Shown here in pieces: positions 6,390-6,833 of a DNA stretch of 6,833 nucleotides. The DNA is taken from positions 1 through 6,833 of the forward strand of contig SLNX01000122.1 of the NCBI GenBank assembly GCA_007132825.1. The letters are read 5' to 3'. A model generated the notes under the pieces. That model worked only from the letters and a program-made list of their open reading frames with translations. It was not told where the DNA came from and made no database searches. Source of the stretch: Bacteroidales bacterium (GTDB taxonomy: Bacteria > Bacteroidota > Bacteroidia > Bacteroidales > UBA7960). A program made the translations under genes and the position numbers. Position 1 is the first letter of the stretch. Each line of letters starts with the position of its first letter.

Positions 6390-6833
6390 TCAGCTTGTTT
6401 TGATTACAAATACCTGAGAAGTTTCATATTTTACCACTTTTATCTTTTCCCCTTTGTCGACAAATCCGGTCAAAGCCGTTGCATCATAAATCTCATCGTC
6501 AATATCCACTTTGCCACTGGGCCGTAGCATAGTAAATGCAACTCCTGTTTGTCCTACTAAACTCTTCATTGTGGCATCTGCTGAAGTATAACCTGCATCC
6601 GTTTGTTGAATGGTATCTAGAGCCAGTTCCCCAAACCGCGTTGTTGAAAAAAGTTTCTGACCCAGATAAAATGACCCCGTCAATGAAACAAAAAAGGCAA
6701 TGATTACGATAAGGAACGCTTTAAGTATCTCTGCGCCGGGAACTCCCGTGAAATCAAATCCCACATTGCCAACCATGGCAAGTGCCAGTCCTGAGATCAC
6801 AAAAATAGCACCCAATACTCCTGTTACGCCAAA
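6390..6833 (-). CDS. NfeD-family membrane protein, C-terminal part, 5' end outside window
   Basis: The 147 visible residues start mid-protein at the right edge (FGVTGVLGAIF...). They contain two hydrophobic segments (about 2-22 and 38-57), a soluble linker, and a C-terminal OB-fold domain with the NfeD pattern GQTGVAFTMLRPSGKVDID, then a YDA, GFVDKGEKI and VVKYETSQVFVI. Full-length NfeD proteins have an N-terminal ClpP-class serine protease domain, several membrane helices and this OB domain, and often work with an SPFH/stomatin partner in membrane quality control. Short forms lack the protease. Which type this is cannot be told here. An apparent TTG start at 6815 is not trusted because the hydrophobic segment continues in frame to the edge. 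The TGA stop lies 21 bp before pncB, so it is probably the upstream gene of the same operon. No functional link to NAD salvage is known to me. Confidence 0.85.
   Translation of the reverse strand, partial: FGVTGVLGAIFVISGLALAMVGNVGFDFTGVPGAEILKAFLIVIIAFFVSLTGSFYLGQKLFSTTRFGELALDTIQQTDAGYTSADATMKSLVGQTGVAFTMLRPSGKVDIDDEIYDATALTGFVDKGEKIKVVKYETSQVFVIKTS

Overview
The window looks like chromosomal DNA of a Bacteroidota bacterium, probably Bacteroidales/Marinilabiliales-like. Three things suggest this. The alpha-glucan phosphorylase and RecF have a Bacteroidota flavour. Start codons follow A-rich leaders with little or no Shine-Dalgarno sequence. The one sizeable intergenic gap carries a TTTG / TAnnTTTG-type promoter candidate. 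This placement rests on motif recognition only; no database search was possible. No RNA gene, CRISPR array, complete insertion sequence or phage gene is visible, and coding density is very high.

Plus strand, left to centre. The C-terminal 347 residues of an alpha-glucan (glycogen/maltodextrin) phosphorylase run in from the left edge (3..1046). A 136-bp gap (1047..1182) is the only real intergenic space. It holds a small hairpin at the phosphorylase stop codon, a promoter candidate, and a 41-bp nested palindrome that overlaps the promoter and sits just upstream of fabG. Then comes a compact three-gene run with gaps of 10 and 7 bp: fabG (3-oxoacyl-ACP reductase), recF (recombination mediator ATPase) and a 96-aa DUF721/DciA-like protein (putative replicative-helicase loader).

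Minus strand, right to centre. Four genes read leftwards with gaps of 21, -4 and 6 bp and look like one operon: the C-terminal part of an NfeD-family membrane protein (cut by the right edge), pncB (nicotinate phosphoribosyltransferase), pncA (nicotinamidase) and a 317-aa protein of unknown function. PncA deamidates nicotinamide to nicotinate and PncB turns nicotinate into nicotinate mononucleotide. Together they feed the Preiss-Handler route of NAD salvage. The two genes overlap by 4 bp (ATGA), so translational coupling is likely.

The two gene runs meet tail to tail and overlap by 8 bp (3355..3362), with no strong terminator between them. The least explained items are the 317-aa protein, which reads as four related beta-rich (OB/S1-like?) modules in an A-B-A-B order, and the nested palindrome in front of fabG. 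The rest is conserved housekeeping gene content. I see no convincing evidence of a wholly new multi-gene system.
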